NCBI GenBank assembly: GCA_027318915.1
Contig: DAHVOH010000042.1
Span: forward strand, 1-29,087
Length of the DNA: 29,087 nucleotides
Direction: 5' to 3'
Source of the DNA: Clostridiales bacterium
GTDB taxonomy: Bacteria; Bacillota_E; Sulfobacillia; Sulfobacillales; JAIMBI01
The translations under genes and the position numbers were made by a program. Numbering within the stretch: the first letter of the stretch is position 1; the number at the start of each line of letters is the position of its first letter. Under the pieces are notes generated by a model. That model worked only from the letters and a program-made list of their open reading frames with translations. It was not told the DNA's origin and did not search any database. Positions 28,066 through 29,087 of this stretch are shown piece by piece.

Positions 28066-29087
28066 GTGAACAACGAGGAATCCAACGTGACGGAAGCCGA
28101 AATTGCCGTCCACTGGGGCGAAGAAGCCTACTACCGGCCACCGGCGTCGTTCGTGGCCCAGGCCAACATGACGGATCCGCACATCCGCGAACGCTTCACC
28201 CTGGACCGTTTCCCCGCCTACTACGAGGAATTCGCCCATGAGCTGAGCTGGGACCGCCCGTGGGACCAGATCGTCGACACCTCGCACCCTCCCTTCTATC
28301 GCTGGTTTGTGGGGGGTCGGTTAAACGCGAGCTACAACTGCGTCGACCGCCACCTGGACCGGCACCGCAACAAGACGGCCATTCATTTTGTGCCGGAGCC
28401 CGAAAACGAACCCATCGAGCACATGACCTATCAGGAGCTCTACGTCCGGGTCAACGAGTTTGCTTCGGTACTCCGCGACGAGATGGGCGTCCGGGCGGGT
28501 GACCGGGTGACCATTCACATGCCGATGGTGAAGGAACTGCCGGTAGCGATGCTGGCCTGCGCCCGCCTCGGCGCCATCCATTCGGTGGTGTTTGCCGGCT
28601 TCAGCGGCAAAGCCTGCGCCGAGCGGATCGTGGACTCGGAAAGCAAGCTCCTCATCACCATGGACGCCTATTACCGCAACGGCACCCTGCTCGACCACAA
28701 GGAAAAGGCCGACGTCGCCTGTCGGGAGGCCCAGGCGGAAGGACTGACGGTGGACAAGGTGCTGGTGTTTGAGCGCTATCCCGGCCGCTATTCCAGCCCC
28801 ACGCCGCTCGTCGAGGGCCGCGACCTGCTGGTGTCCCAGGTGCTTCCCCGCCACCGCGGCCGCCGGGTGGATCCGGTGTCGATGCCGGCCGACGCCCCCC
28901 TGTTCCTGATGTACACCAGCGGCTCGACCGGCCGCCCCAAGGGCGCTCAGCACAGTACCGGCGGCTATCTGGCCTACGTCGCCTGGACCTCGAAGATGGT
29001 GCAGGACATCCATCCCGAGGACGTCTACTTCTGCATGGCCGACATTGGCTGGATCACGGGTCACTCGTACATCGTCTACGGTCCGCT
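28066..29087 (+). CDS. acsA: acetyl-CoA synthetase (partial, 5' part)
   Basis: About 340 residues are visible; the gene continues past the right edge (full length normally 630-660). Activates acetate with ATP and CoA through acetyl-AMP. Visible motifs: the N-terminal ACAS domain (AEIAVHWGEEAYYRPPASF, ending SYNCVDRHLDRHRNKTA), GDRVTIHMPMVKELPVAMLA, LGAIHSVVFAGFSGKA, the ATP-binding loop YTSGSTGRPKGAQHSTGGYL and ADIGWITGHSYIVYGPL. The usual GVLHTTGGY is GAQHSTGGY here, a mild change. GTG start at 28066 with GAGGAG nine bases upstream; a GTG at 28090 (Asn-Val-Thr) is less likely. Divergent from the MFS gene. Confidence 0.95.
   Translation, partial: MNNEESNVTEAEIAVHWGEEAYYRPPASFVAQANMTDPHIRERFTLDRFPAYYEEFAHELSWDRPWDQIVDTSHPPFYRWFVGGRLNASYNCVDRHLDRHRNKTAIHFVPEPENEPIEHMTYQELYVRVNEFASVLRDEMGVRAGDRVTIHMPMVKELPVAMLACARLGAIHSVVFAGFSGKACAERIVDSESKLLITMDAYYRNGTLLDHKEKADVACREAQAEGLTVDKVLVFERYPGRYSSPTPLVEGRDLLVSQVLPRHRGRRVDPVSMPADAPLFLMYTSGSTGRPKGAQHSTGGYLAYVAWTSKMVQDIHPEDVYFCMADIGWITGHSYIVYGP

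Noticed and set aside
1..29087. CRISPR arrays, tRNAs, rRNAs, insertion sequences, att sites
   Set aside because: No regularly spaced direct repeats, no tRNA T-arm/CCA pattern, no transposase or integrase motif seen by eye on either strand.

Overview
This is a dense stretch of bacterial chromosome with high GC (clearly above 60 %). It holds 33 protein genes on both strands. I see no rRNA, tRNA, CRISPR array, insertion sequence or prophage gene. About half the genes start with GTG. Ribosome binding sites are strong (AGGAGG-like), and stop/start overlaps (ATGA, GTGA, TAGTG) and convergent overlaps are common. A YkuS/UPF0180 protein, an ECF sigma factor with an RskA-type anti-sigma, and Gram-positive-style Shine-Dalgarno sites point to a high-GC member of the Bacillota, perhaps a Sulfobacillus- or Thermaerobacter-like lineage. 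The lineage is an inference of low certainty; the phylum is somewhat firmer.

Layout. 1-3062 (minus): guanylate kinase gmk, a GT4 glycosyltransferase, two small unknown proteins and a membrane-anchored rhodanese that runs off the left edge. 3182-5064 (plus): a second GT4 glycosyltransferase, a GtrA-type membrane protein and a 45-aa ORF. 5076-8087: a metallo-beta-lactamase-fold hydrolase, a YkuS protein and an S9 acylaminoacyl peptidase. 8282-9610: an O-antigen ligase/polymerase-like membrane protein. 9617-12967 (minus): E1alpha, E1beta and E2 of a 2-oxoacid (pyruvate-type) dehydrogenase without E3, divergent from an FlK-like hotdog thioesterase. 13389-13883: a small membrane protein. 13884-14443: the only long non-coding stretch, rich in nested inverted repeats. 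14444-18653 (minus): an M14 carboxypeptidase and a shrunken PaaK-like pseudo-ligase, then an ECF sigma/anti-sigma pair. 18854-21760 (plus): endonuclease IV, a diacylglycerol-kinase-family lipid kinase and a GH1 beta-glycosidase. 21747-25067: a coiled-coil protein, a HAD phosphatase, an AcoX/NAD-kinase-like protein, a MarR regulator and a histidine phosphatase. 25078-27844: a Fur-family regulator divergent from a NicO/UreH-like membrane protein with a near-consensus promoter, then an MFS transporter. 28066-end: acetyl-CoA synthetase, cut by the right edge.

How the genes fit together. Several feed or use acetyl-CoA (2-oxoacid dehydrogenase, acetyl-CoA synthetase, acyl-CoA thioesterase). Several act on surface glycans (two GT4 enzymes, GtrA, O-antigen ligase). 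The Fur/NicO pair looks like a metal-responsive divergon. Most genes are recognisable housekeeping or metabolic families. The least explained parts are the roughly 560-bp structured non-coding region beside a small membrane protein, and the M14 peptidase / PaaK-like pseudoenzyme pair.
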